A DNA stretch of 64,000 bases, from NCBI RefSeq assembly GCF_020921035.1, contig NC_063159.1, positions 9,836,501 to 9,900,500 on the forward strand, read 5' to 3'. The DNA comes from Rhodamnia argentea. Taxonomy: Eukaryota; Streptophyta; Magnoliopsida; Myrtales; Myrtaceae. How positions within the stretch are numbered: position 1 is the stretch's first letter; each line of letters opens with the position of its first letter. Of this stretch, positions 48,501 to 60,700 are shown piece after piece. The translations under genes were made by a program, and so were the position numbers. The notes beneath the pieces are model-generated. The model ran no database searches. It saw only the letters and a program-made list of their open reading frames with translations, and was not told the DNA's origin.

Positions 48501-49953
48501 CTACACTAGATTCTACATGATATCCAAGTATCCATGGTTGCTCAGCCGTCCATCCTTGTTATTTGCTGGCAGTCTTTCCCTTCTTTTTTTTTCCCCCTCA
48601 ATCTTCGTTTTAGGTGAGAACTCTCATAGGAGCATCTGAAGTTTGTCCTTTCATGTTTCCAGACCACTTTAGTATGATTTTTTCTCATCTTAAATTGTCA
48701 CCATACCATATTTTAGTGAATATACTCATTCTCCATTATCAGCCTATATATCACAATATTTCCCCACATTTTACATTGATGTCGGTTTGAGTTTCTGGCA
48801 CAATGTTGGAAGCAAAATGGATTTGCTGGTAACCTCGGGCATCTCTGGGCAAACAGGGAAGGGTTTAAAGCCCGACCTTGATGCAGCTCTGTTGCTGTTG
48901 AAAGATGCTTTGCTATCCCTCCATGCGTCCTTACAAAAGTCACCACCCCCATCAAACACGTCGTTTCTACTTGCTTATATGTTACACAAACTCCTTTCTT
49001 CTCTAAAAACCTCCAAAGCACTCTCTAGGTATCTGTTTTAAGCTTTCTCCATATCAATAAAATCACATGGAAGTTCTTTCTTACATTTTTCCTTGTGCTA
49101 AGTAGGTAGACGGTGCATTCGAAGAATCTTGGTCTCTTCATGAAGGAAGGTCTAGATAGCCATGTAAATCAAATAATAGGATATGTAAAAATTATTCACC
49201 AGGCTCTTGAACCAGGGGACCTATGACATTGTTTGGGTCAACGCTTAATTGATCTTCCTCCCTTTCCATTTTGTGACACATGATCATTAGTCCATATAAT
49301 TGGTACTGTCCTGATGTCCCCTTTTGTTTGGAATAAGTTTCAATCCGCTCTTTCTCCAGTCTTTTCGCAATTCCTCGCTCTGAAGTCCTTTTTGAATCGG
49401 CCTGTAATCCATGATATGTGTTTCTCTCCCCATAACCTTTGATGCTTGTCTAAGTGCGCCTAAGATTGTATGGACAACAAGAGTTTCATTTATGTGGAAA
49501 TTCAAACATTATTCTTGATTATAAAGCAAGTGACATACTGATCGTCCCCATGCAATTCTTTGCCCTCCATGGTTTTTGCTTTGATTTTGTGTTTCGTACT
49601 TAGTGTTGGTGGTTTTATCTTGTATAGGGTTGTCAGGATACGCCGGATGCGTGAGTCGAATCAGGAAGCTGTTCTACTGGCCTTGTGTTCAAAAACTTTC
49701 ACTTCCAAAGTCATAATCTTCAGGTACACTCAGAGATTGTATTTAGATAATGATGCCCTTTTCTGCTCTGTATTTGTCCTTATATTTTTCAATGGTTTCA
49801 TGTTGATGCTTGAATGTATTTAAGGCTGGAGATTATCACAGTTTGTGATAGTCACATCACAATATCTTTGACAGAGGACTGGTATAGAGATAAGTTCTAG
49901 AATCGTTCATGGGAGTATAGGATATGTTCTAGTAATCTGGAACTTGAAAAATG

Positions 49954-49987
<34 letters not shown>

Positions 49988-52900
49988 GCACGGGCGCAGA
50001 ATGGTGGTAAGGATGTTCGATGAGATTGAGTTGGCAAATTTGGGCTTGATACTGTTAGAGGTGACTGAACGTTTGATCTGTATCTAATTCTGTGCACAAA
50101 ATTGAATGCAAATCGTCAATTTTACGCAGTCTATTACTGAACTCAAAAGGTAGCTTTTCTGATATTTGTTATTAATTTTCTTGGGGTGTGTTTCTTCATT
50201 TTTTTTATAGGTCACAGTTACTATTTCAACATAATTATTGTATTTCAATTTCAGTGGAACAAAGGAGGCTGCACATAGGTTGAAGATCATATTTGGTTTA
50301 GCTGGTTATAAAGCTGCAGAACTTCATGGAAATCTTACTCAAGTGCAACGCCTTGATGTGAGTCACTTATTACCCTAAAAATTTCGTTGGCATTCTGTGG
50401 AAAGCTCGGTGATATGGTTTAGTCAAAAAAGTTTACCCCTTAATATGGTCAATCCTTATGTTTCCATGAGCCTCGTCTTTTAGAGCAAAGTATTGCATAC
50501 AGATTGTTGTACTCAATTTTGTCCATCCATTATCTGGATTTCTCTCAACTGATCTGCTCTCTCTCTCTCTCTGTCTTCCTCTCTCATATGTAGGCATTGG
50601 AGCTATTCAGGAGGCAAGAAGTCGATTTTCTGATAGCGACTGATGTAGCTGCCCGTGTAAGTATTCAAAGAGGGTTGCCTTATTATGGTTTCTTTAAAAA
50701 ATCATACGCATGTATTCATGTAAATCATTCCTCCCTAGCCTCATAATTAGAATAAATTTATGCTTAGAATTTATCAATCCTGTATTCCTATGTGAGCTTT
50801 TAGTTTTGAGGTCCCTTCATCTGACCTCTACAAAATGTTCTCCTAAACTAGGACTAATTATTTGGTATGATGTTATATACTGGGCAATTGTTCAGGGGCT
50901 TGACATAATTGGTGTCCAGACAGTTATAAACTATGCTTGTCCCCGAGATCTTACCAGGTAATGACCAAGTTCTTAGACTTTGCATGTATACAAATGTATC
51001 TCTCTTCTATCTATGCTGTGTGCTTCCCTTAGGAAACTTCTCTTAAGAGCACCTCCTTTATCTTCTCAGTTATGTTCATCGGGTTGGTCGAACAGCCAGG
51101 GCGGGTAGGGAAGGATGTGCTGTCACTTTTGTGACTGACAATGACCGGTCTTTACTGAAAGCAATTGTAAGCATCATACTTCCTTTTTGATGGTGGTTCT
51201 ATGAGCTTTACAGATTGATTGTCATTGGTAACCAGCCATTTTGTCACATGTAGAGTTGGCGATTAATTGTTTGAGATTTATCAACTGATCTTGAACAGGC
51301 AGAGAAAGAAATAAAAAGTTTTAAAGAACTAATTTTCCATTCAGATTGCATTGACAGAAGATATTTTTAATACTTGGAAAATTTTCTTTGTTCTATTAGT
51401 ATAAATATTGACCTTGACAGAGAAAACAAGCTTTTACACTCTGGTTCATTAATTGCATGGGATGTTACTGATATGGTCTACTAATCAAATAAGTTGGAAA
51501 TGCCCAAGATTTTATATATCACCAGGATAGGTGAAAAGATTTGTCCATGCCCTTTTTTTGTGCCCAAAGTCCATGGTCCACACTAGTCATCAAATCTAGT
51601 ACTTTGACTTATTATAAGAGCTAACAAGATTTGATTCCAGCCTTTTTAATGAGTCTTCTTCCTAATAGTACTTGGAAAATTGGATTGGAGTTGTTTAAAG
51701 TGTGGTGATATCATTCTAACAAACGCAATTTCTCATTTCCTGAATATAGTCTTTGATGACATCTTTTTGCCCTTGCCCTTTACGAAAGAAAAATGAGTTT
51801 ATCAACTTATCTGCTGCTCAATGGGTAGTGGTCTCTTATTTTGTTTTTTATTGTGTTGTTGCGTGCTGTTTCCTCTTGTTCATCTTGCAAGCTAGTATTT
51901 TCTGGTTACGATTATGGCATGTGTATTTTTTGAGTACAGAACTGCAAAACTTAAATAAAGAAGGTTGATGAAATTTTGAAAACATACTGGTTTTTTTTGG
52001 AGAATTGACTAATCTTATGTTCGTCTTTCTAATTTAATAGGCTAAGAGAGCTGGTTCCAAGCTGAAGAGCCGAATAGTTGGAGAGCAATCAATTATTAAA
52101 TGGTCTCAGCTTATTGAGGGGATGGAACGTCAGGTGGCTGCCATTTTACGAGAAGAGAGGTATGAATTAGATGTAAACTCTGACATATTATTGTGTATAA
52201 TGGAATTGCTGATATAGAGTTTGTGCAGGGAAGAAAGGGCCTTGAGGAAAGCTGAAATGCAAGCCACCAAGGTAAATAATCACTCTCTGCAAGTGTTCTG
52301 GTGCCTCTTTTTCTGAATTATTCAACTGTGATTGCCAAAGAATGTGGATCAGGGGATGTTGGGATATGCTAGCGACCTTACCTTCTCTTTGTGGATCATT
52401 TTGAACTCCCATGTGTTGGATCTTCCATGCTTGAATCAATTTAATGGGGGGTTCTGTGTCGTAGCTGAACTCCGTTTTCATGAGAACTTAAAATGAAGTC
52501 ACATTTTGCTGGGGCTATGGATCTTGGTGGTAATGTCATATAACTTTTTATTATTCTGTGCAGGCGGAAAATTTGATTGCTCATAAGGATGATATATTCT
52601 CACGTCCTAAAAGAACATGGTTTGTGACGGAAAAGGAGAAGAAACTTGCAGCAAAGGCAGCGAAGGTTATCTATTTATCTAACCTACTTGTTAATTTTTT
52701 CTCATTTGTTCATGTTGTCCTTAAATATGATAGCATCCAATGTGTGAATATGGTTATTTAATTAATTGCTATTAAACAACTGCATGCAATTGTACTGTGA
52801 AATTGATCAGCTGATTACTCGAGGAGAGGGGATAAGAGAAATTGTTAACCTAATCCATTGCCGTATGAACAATCTTGACACTGTTGTCCACATAGACAAG

Positions 52901-55900
52901 TTTGTTATGATATTTGACAAAATTAACTTAGAAAGGTCAAAATAGTTTCCCAGATTGATCTGAAGTTAAAAGTTCGTCACATTGTTCTTTCTATTTTTGA
53001 CCAAATCCTCACCTCTAGGTCAACTTTCTCGGAAGCTAGTAAAGCATGTAGTAATGCTTCTCTTGATGGTCATTAGCTGGTCAACTTCATGTCATATAGG
53101 ATATATTGATTAAGAGTGGCAGAGGAGGCACAGTGTAATGGTCATTTTAATAGTTGCTGCTGTTATTTGTCCTTTTGGCAGCAATAGTATTATTTAGTAA
53201 GGAAAGATAACTTATATGTTTGTCCGTGAGATGCAAGTAAGTGATTTAGCCACTTGCTCTTTTGTCTATGAAGTGGTTTGTCTGTGTTAAAAAATTTATG
53301 TATTTTGGATGAGTTTATTTCCTCTCATTTCTTGTAAAGTGATTTAGTATCAACACCACTTTTTTTGGACAATCTGTATTACTTTAGACAGGTATGACAT
53401 CCCTTTGATTCCTTGCAGAACTGACCGAGAACTATCTTTATTTCCTGCTCTCCGACAATTATATGCCACTTCTCCATAGACTACATAAATGTACAAGTCC
53501 ATCCAGGGTAGCTATATACAGTTTTCCTCACAGATCGCCTTTACTGACATCTTATGTCAGTAGTATTATTTTTATTGATTGGTATCAGCAAACTGTACTA
53601 ACCAGGGAACGATTATTCTTTTTACCCAAATGTTACAAGGTTTTCTGTCAAATTGAGTACTGGTGCTATTTATTATCTAGCTTGTATTCTCTTATTTGAT
53701 TCATGTTAAGTTTCCGATACTTAAATTTCTTTTGGTCTATCGTCCATTTTTTTGGGTCATACGTCTATCATCCATTTATGGTGTCGACATCCTTATAATG
53801 GATTTTATACTTTTAATTCACCTTAAAGTTGATCTTCTGGCATTTTGAAACTGATATGGTAGGCCTCTTCGGAGAAAGGAAAGAAAAATGCAGATGTGGT
53901 AATCAGTGCCCAACAAGCTGAAGACCTTAAAATGAAAGAGAAAAGAAAGCGAGAACGTGAGGTACGTGCTAATGTTTATTCCTCGTTTCACGTTAAGGTA
54001 AGTTTGCTGATTTCTGCTAACATGAGACAATTTTCTCATCTTTGAACAGAAAAATCTACCTCGTAAAAAGCGTCGAAGATTGGAAGCGGCTAGAGAAATG
54101 CTGGAGGATGAGAATCAGACTGACAAGTTGGAGGTACATCTCTTCCCTGTTTCCAAAGTTTAGGTTCCAGTTGGAATTTCATAGAGCTTACAAAGGCCGG
54201 GTTTTTTGGGCTCCCTCTAGCTCTTGCTTGAATATACCAAATAATCATATTACATGAAATTTCATGTGGTACAATGTTGTATTCTGCTGCCTGTCACATG
54301 CTTGTGAAATATGTTCTCACATGGGTGACCCACACTGCCATTATATCAATTTTTTATTCTTATGTCCTACTGTGGTTCTGTAAAAAACTGACTTTTTTAT
54401 AGGGTGATGGAACTGGTAAAAAGGAGAAATCTGCATTATCACTTGTTGACGTGGCATACCGTCGGGCAAAAGCAGCAAAGTCAGTTAAAAAGGCTCTGGA
54501 TGCTGGTAAGATTGTCAGGAAACCCAGCAAAAAGGCAAAACGAACTTCTGAAAGAACTCCATCAAGGGCAGAAGAGATGAAGGAACTTTTTCAGAGTGAT
54601 ATGAGTGAGCGAAAACTCAAAAAGAGAGGTGCTGTAACTGGAAAGAAGAAGTCCAAATTTAAAAGCAAGTCAAGGTATGATAACTGTCCCACCCCCAATG
54701 ATAATCTAAAAATAGGAAATTAAGATTTCTTGTAGGGATTCGGAACCACATTGTGATCAAGTTCTTGATAAGTCTGGTTTAGTGAAAACTTTCTTGTGGG
54801 GGTGTATTTGCTTTGATTGACGTTGTATATGCTTTCACTTGGTTTTGACTTTTGAGCTCTTTTTGGAAGCTTGCACCACCTCGGTGCCCTATAGTCATTT
54901 ATCTTTTACCTATGAAGAGAAGTTGAGATTTAGTTTAAAAGCATACTAGCATAACTAAATTCACGATAGGTTGGCCTTGTTATTTTTTACCGTCTTTCTC
55001 TTACATGTTTATTTTCATTGGTAATCTTATTTTGGGAGCTGTCTCCTTGGATAGCATGTGACAAATTAATGTTTTAGAGCGTGATTTTTCTCGGCTTTGA
55101 CATGGCTAGCACACGTCCTTGAGGTTTGCTACATGTCTATGTCGTCATCAAATTGGAATGCCTGTTGCCTCTGTTATTTTCAAGCTACGTTAGTGGATGT
55201 CCTAGATATGGTCTTAGCTGGTCCAGCTGTTATAAGTAGAGCACTGAACTTATTTAATATTATGTTGTCCTAGATATGGTCTTAGCTCGTCCAGCTGTTA
55301 TAAGTAGAGCACTAAAATTATTTAATATTATTTTCCCCCAGGATGAGTGTATTCCTTTTCATTGCTCATTGTAGTTGAATCCTTTATTACTTTCCTTTAT
55401 GCAATCGCAAATGTTTCCTGTGTGGCATAAGACTGAATCTCTAACAGATGTTGGTTTAGTTGCTTATGGTGTAGGTGATGTAGTAACAGATGCACAGGTC
55501 CCATTTGATTTTTTAGAAATCCAATAGTTCGTCCCTATGTGTCAAATTGCATGACAATTCTCCATCTGCTTTTTTTTTCCTCAATAAAGATTATGCTTCT
55601 ATTGTTTTATCTGGACTTGGCTTGTCGGTGCAACTCATTGAATTTATTGACAAACCAAGAATCTGCTTTTGCCTTTTGGTTGTTAGAATGGGCTTGTATG
55701 CTTAGAATTTGTGTTATCACTTCGTATCCTAAAACTCCTGTCTCCTGAAGTTTGGAAGATCTGTTTGCCATATTTCATTTAGATGCTTAATTCCTTACAT
55801 GTGCTTGTATACTGTCACTTGTGACCTTTACAAACTCTAGGGTGGCCTCTGGCTTTGGAATTACTGTAGTTAAGATTTAAGAGGAGGAAAACTGCTTATG

Positions 55901-56150
55901 TTTTATATGCTAGTGTTTGAGTGTATGGATCTTCACGTTTAATTTGATAGTGAGGAATTGTTGTGTATATAATTGCTATCTATGGAGTTTGAGAACACCT
56001 GATGTTTAGAATGATTCCCGTTTTGTGGGTTTAACAGCAAATTAGAAGCACGTTTAAGCTTCTATCTTGAGTTTTCAGTAGACGAGAAGTTGATCATTTC
56101 TTTTAGTAGAATTCTCATTGCGCCCCTTCTCCAGGTACAAGCGGAGGTAG
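45546..56150 (+). CDS. RH28: DEAD-box RNA helicase 28 (DRS1/DDX27 type)
   Basis: Nineteen GT-AG exons: 45546..45800, 45904..46083, 46199..46267, 46378..46484, 46967..47045, 47473..47646, 47816..47964, 49628..49723, 50255..50357, 50594..50656, 50896..50957, 51070..51166, 52041..52159, 52229..52271, 52564..52665, 53863..53961, 54050..54133, 54403..54674, 56135..56150; 722 residues. The acidic N-terminus (about 10-35) precedes a Q motif (GYTKPTPIQ, 137-145), motif I AITGSGKT (162-169), PTREL (197-201), TPGR (246-249), DEAD (271-274), SAT (302-304), the ATDVAAR (419-425) plus GLD motif V, and [12 protein letters not shown] (447-458). The C-terminal third is Lys/Arg-rich ([16 protein letters not shown], about 594-609), ending KSRYKRR. 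Yeast DRS1 and human DDX27 act in 60S subunit maturation in the nucleolus, and the same role is expected. The last coding exon has only 16 nt (RYKRR-stop) after a 1.46-kb intron, and is easily missed. Confidence 0.94.
49956..49985 (+). repeat. (CT)n microsatellite in RH28 intron 8
   Basis: Uninterrupted CT run of about 15 units about 230 bp downstream of exon 8, well away from splice sites. Confidence 0.9.
55198..55333 (+). repeat. 68-bp tandem duplication in RH28 intron 18
   Basis: Unit 1 (55198-55265) and unit 2 (55266-55333) both begin TGTCCTAGATATGGTCTTAG and end TTATTTAATATTAT, differing at a few positions. It lies between the long exon 18 and the 16-nt last exon, lengthening that intron without changing coding sequence. 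Confidence 0.9.
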
Positions 56151-57675
56151 CAGAGGACACCCAGCACCCTGAATGTTATAAGATAGAATTCTTTGCACCG
56201 TTGAAGAGTATATTTGTGGCGGGCGGTAGCCCCTACGTGTCGGTTCTCGAAAGGATACCTGGGCAATGACCAAAGATGTGCAACGCATAAGCCAAGTCTT
56301 TTAACATCTTTAGAGCACATGGAAATCATCGCGCACTACCGAGTGAATAGTTAAACTTGATGGTTGGCACAAGTGCGGCATTACATCCCATCACTTTGCT
56401 TGGTTGGATTTTCTTTTTTCCGTGAAAATGAGCTGAGCTGACTTAACTATATCTGTGGAAGGATGGCGTCATGGCAGAGAAGAGTATTTACTAGGTCAGC
56501 CATTGGGATGGCCATTCACATGTGCTTTTGCATGTTTCTTTTAATTGTAATCTGTTTTGGTTTTCTCCCTTATTTATATAAGAATACAAGTGTATTCGAA
56601 TTTAGGTTGCACAGCAACACCATCTATTTTAGATATATGATATCTTGTATGTTAACTAAGTTAACAGTCAAACTGAGATCCTTCGGCCCCCCCCAAAAAA
56701 AAAAAAAAAAAAACTGAGATCCTTCCGATTGCAGCAAATTTACAGTCTGTCCTTTGCCCAATTCTCACTGGGTGTGGAGCCTGCTTAGAATAATGACAAG
56801 CTCGTTTTCCGCACATGCCTTCAAAGCCGTTATCGTACTTCAATTGTCTTTGACCATCCGAGTGTGACGCTTTAATGTTCCTCAGATCACAAATATTCTA
56901 CTATACTGTTATTGAACGTCAAGTAGCCAGAATCTTTCATTTTGCAGATAAACCAGACATGCGACGTGCTTCCTAAGCATCATATGCCTTCTTGTTTGTT
57001 CGAAAAAAGAGATGCCTTCTCCAAATCGAAACCGTGCTTTTGACTGGCCAGGGCGTGGATGGTTAAAAAGCTATTTAGGTGTTGTATTCACAATTTGGTG
57101 TAGCAGATCAATGGATATGTTGTCAGTTCAGGGCGGACCACACGAACCGGTGCTTGCATTGAGGCTCATAGTTTCTTCTGTTCTTTTCAATTTCATTGGT
57201 TTTTCGGGTTAACGGCAGAATGATAGGAAATCTTCAAGCATCTAGCTAATCTCAAGCAGGCATGAACAGAAGCACATGGATCCATGCGTGTGGAATCAGC
57301 CTCAACCAGAAAGGGGAGGTGCAATGATTCCTTCGTCGCTGAAATGCATTCTATTCCTCAGCTCATTGGTTATCATACATCCCTATAACACTGTCATCGA
57401 ACGTATACCTGCCACAAAACTACACCGGATTTTATTAAGGAAAAGGAGGGTCTGATGCTTTTACATGATCCGCTTGGAGAAAGAAATTTAAATATATCAA
57501 CTTAGTTTTCCCAATAGGCTACCATAAAACACGCGGAACTGTAATTATGTACATGTCTGAGTTCTCCACTACTCTGCATTATTCAGCCTAACTTGCCAGC
57601 ATGACAAAAATTAGTTGCTGCTAGGTTCCAGCAACACCACCGTCTTTTTGCTTCAAAACCTTGCATCGTCATTTT
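56151..57675. other. 3' UTR of RH28 and convergent intergenic space
   Basis: RH28 and the bHLH gene end towards each other here. The antisense open frame at 56075-56329 is a shadow of the RH28 3' region. A C8 plus A19 tract between 15-bp direct repeats lies at 56670-56725. No gene is seen. Confidence 0.45.
56670..56725 (+). repeat. C8-A19 tract bounded by 15-bp direct repeats
   Basis: AAACTGAGATCCTTC occurs at 56670-56684 and again at 56711-56725. Between them lie GG, eight C and then A's, the last of which belong to the second repeat. The layout resembles a target-site duplication around a poly(A)-like insert. Confidence 0.7.
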
Positions 57676-57729
57676 CCATCCGCAAATGCTATGAGCTTGG
57701 CTCCATCCGCAAATGCTATGAGCTTGGCT
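57676..57729. repeat. 27-bp tandem duplication spanning the bHLH stop codon
   Basis: Two identical 27-bp units (CCATCCGCAAATGCTATGAG...) at 57676-57702 and 57703-57729. On the minus strand the second unit carries the last codons and TAG stop of the bHLH gene, so the 3' UTR starts with a copy of the protein's end. Confidence 0.9.
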
Positions 57730-60700
57730 TGCACCCGCATGTGCAGTCATCAAGATCTTGGCGAAGCTTCTGAAGATGCAGAGACCACACCAAATTTAAG
57801 GAATATTAAGAAACACAGAAAACTTTCAATAACCATAAGACGAGGTTCAGCAGTACCGAGCCTTGAATTCAGTAATATTTGAAACTGACTATAAAAGAAA
57901 AGATTGACATAGAATATTTTCTTGATTACCACACGGTAAGAGTAAGCTGCGGCCAGGAACCTCATAACTTCAACTAGACATGTGAAGCTGAATATAACAC
58001 TTCTGGTTTACTTACGAGTTGCAACTTATAAGTGGAGACCAACAATTTTATTTCTACTTCTAATTAACAATTTTTAGACTCCTTGTCTCAGCATCACCTA
58101 TGCAAGTGTCCCAGCAAATCACTAAATCTTAATTCTGCACAAGTTATTTGCACAAAATAGGAGAAAGTCATTCCAATGGATTGAAGCAGAGTTCACTACG
58201 CGCAATTTGATAACCGATGATGCAAAAGTACGGGGTAGCCTTTTCGGTCTCCTTAGGAGTAAATCAGCAGGCAGACTGCTGGGCTGTTAATTATGAAGAC
58301 CATTAAACAATCTGTTTCTTTGTAGTATGAAAGTGTCTCAAATTAGACTATACAGGGACAAAGTTCATTGGGAATGTTAAGTTCATATCGTATGAGAAGT
58401 GGATATTCATTTCATCTGGCAAAGAGATTTTCAATGTATCCAGGCAGATATGATGCATCCACTTTCACTTAAACTTCGCATGACCTATAACGGTCATTCC
58501 TGGGCATATTTCAGCAGTCAACAGAGAATGGATGAGATGCACACACCTGAACCTGATTCTGAAGGGTTTTGATATGCTGAACAGCCAAATCCAGCATGTC
58601 TGAATAGCTCGTTTGCTGCAGAGGGGATCAAACGCAAACACAATCAAAGTTCGATGAACCAAATAACAAAGAGCAGCATCATGCAGCATTAGGACGAAAA
58701 GAGGTGATGAATCATGTACAACTCCAAATATCAAGATTTTAGAAGACATATTCGAGGCAGGAATCCAGATTGCATGCTTTTGCGCAAAATGTAGTTATGC
58801 CAGGCAGCTCTTTCAGCGATTCATGCATGCTGCGCTAAAGTAAATAGGTGCTGGAATTTAACGCATGACTGCATCAGAAAGAAACTGATGATCACCTTAT
58901 CCATGTTAGGGACAAGGTCCTGCAGTTTCTTCAGCCTCCCACTTATTCTAGTTCTTCTTTCCTGTCACATGCAGAGCCATAAATTGGCATAAGAAATACA
59001 AGCAGCACAATCAACTTGAAATGATTTAACAAAGATGATATTCACTACATCTGCAGCTAAATGGCGAACCTGTGTGCTTTGCATGTTGTCAAACTACTTT
59101 AACTGATCGCACTTTATTTAAATCATAAAAGTGTGAGAACACTATATCACCATAACATCGGTTTTCTCCATGAAGTATAAGGAAACATTTCATTGACAGT
59201 CATCATCTTAAAACTGGTTTTTCATTCTACCATAAAGCCTCGTCTTTTCATTCTCAAATTGCAGATCCATCAAGTATTAACTCTTAATTCTCACACAAAA
59301 AAATATGGAATGACACTAGCTTGGTGCCTTGTAGTGGAGACCAAATCTAGCTGCAAATCAAATATATATACTGCATATCTGAAACAATCGAACAGGCGAG
59401 GTGCCAAAGTACGCTATTCTGTAGATGAGAAAAGAGACGTCGAGACATTATATGACTAAGAAGAAGAGATCTCAAAAGTCGCAAAGATCTCCACAACCAA
59501 ATAATCCTCTTTATATTCCCTTTCTTCTCCCAATCCGTTCCACCTCATTCCCCTACTTCTACGAAACCTGCACTATGGGTGCACATCAGGTTCTTCCCTT
59601 TAATTCTTGTAGACCAACAATTCTGGCCAGGTTAACTCATAAAAAAATAAAAATAAAGTCACTTCCGAAAGATGCAGAAAATTGGAAAGATAAAAGACAC
59701 TAGAGCAAATTGCTTAGTTTTCCCCATTAACTAGGCACATATTACAATGCACTGTAATGCCAAATCTCCAAAGCACAATCTTACCCTCCATGAACTTGGC
59801 ACTCTACCTAAAATTATTGAAGATTTGAAGAAGCCCATGGAAATGAAGATGATTTCACTCATTCATCTTGAACCAAAATCAGTTTCAGAGGGATTTAGGG
59901 TGACTAATCCAAATAACAACTTGCCGACTGCTACCACAGACAATGTAATTTTGCAGTGTTGTAGTTAGCTGACACCACTTCAAACGAAAAGCTTCTGTTT
60001 GTTGCATTTGTGGTCTGTATGTTCTTTGGTGTTAGCTTCTAAATTGCCATGCTAATAATCATCATGGAAAAAAAAAAACTCCTTCTCCGTCTTTGCTTTT
60101 TTAAGAATTATACTCCTGAGAAGTGGTTACAACAATATGTCCAACCTTGGAAGTGATTCCAACAAGTTTTGCGGCTTGATAAAATAAAGTAGATATTTCA
60201 ATAATGGAGAAGGGCCTACAGAACTGAACTTTAGTACATACTAAGTACTTAGTGTATTAGATATTTGCTAAAGGGAAGGATGTCTCTTATAGTCTTGCAA
60301 GGAAAGTATAATATGTCGTACTATTAGAACTAAATACCATTATTCCAAGCCATATCTCATATGCTATTCCATACTAATACTATACCTATATGAACTCTGT
60401 TGGAATATATAAATATTTAACCATGCCTTCTTCTATCGGCTTAAGCTTTTAAAACAGTTGGCTGTGGTTCCATCAAATCTTTCATGGTATCAAAGCAGAA
60501 GGTCCTGAATTTAAACCTTTCCAAGCCTCTATTTGCCTCTCCAATGAATATGTCCACGCTTAGTACTAGGCAAAAGACCGGACTAAGCGTGAGGGGGAGT
60601 GTTAGAATATATAATTATTAAACTTTTAGAACAGTTGGCTATGGTTTCATCAAATCTTTCATGGTATCGGAATAGGAGGTTTCGAGTTCAAAACTTTCCA

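Noticed and set aside
56075..56329. Minus-strand open frame at the RH28 3' end
   Set aside because: It overlaps the last RH28 microexon and 3' UTR in antisense and shows no domain.
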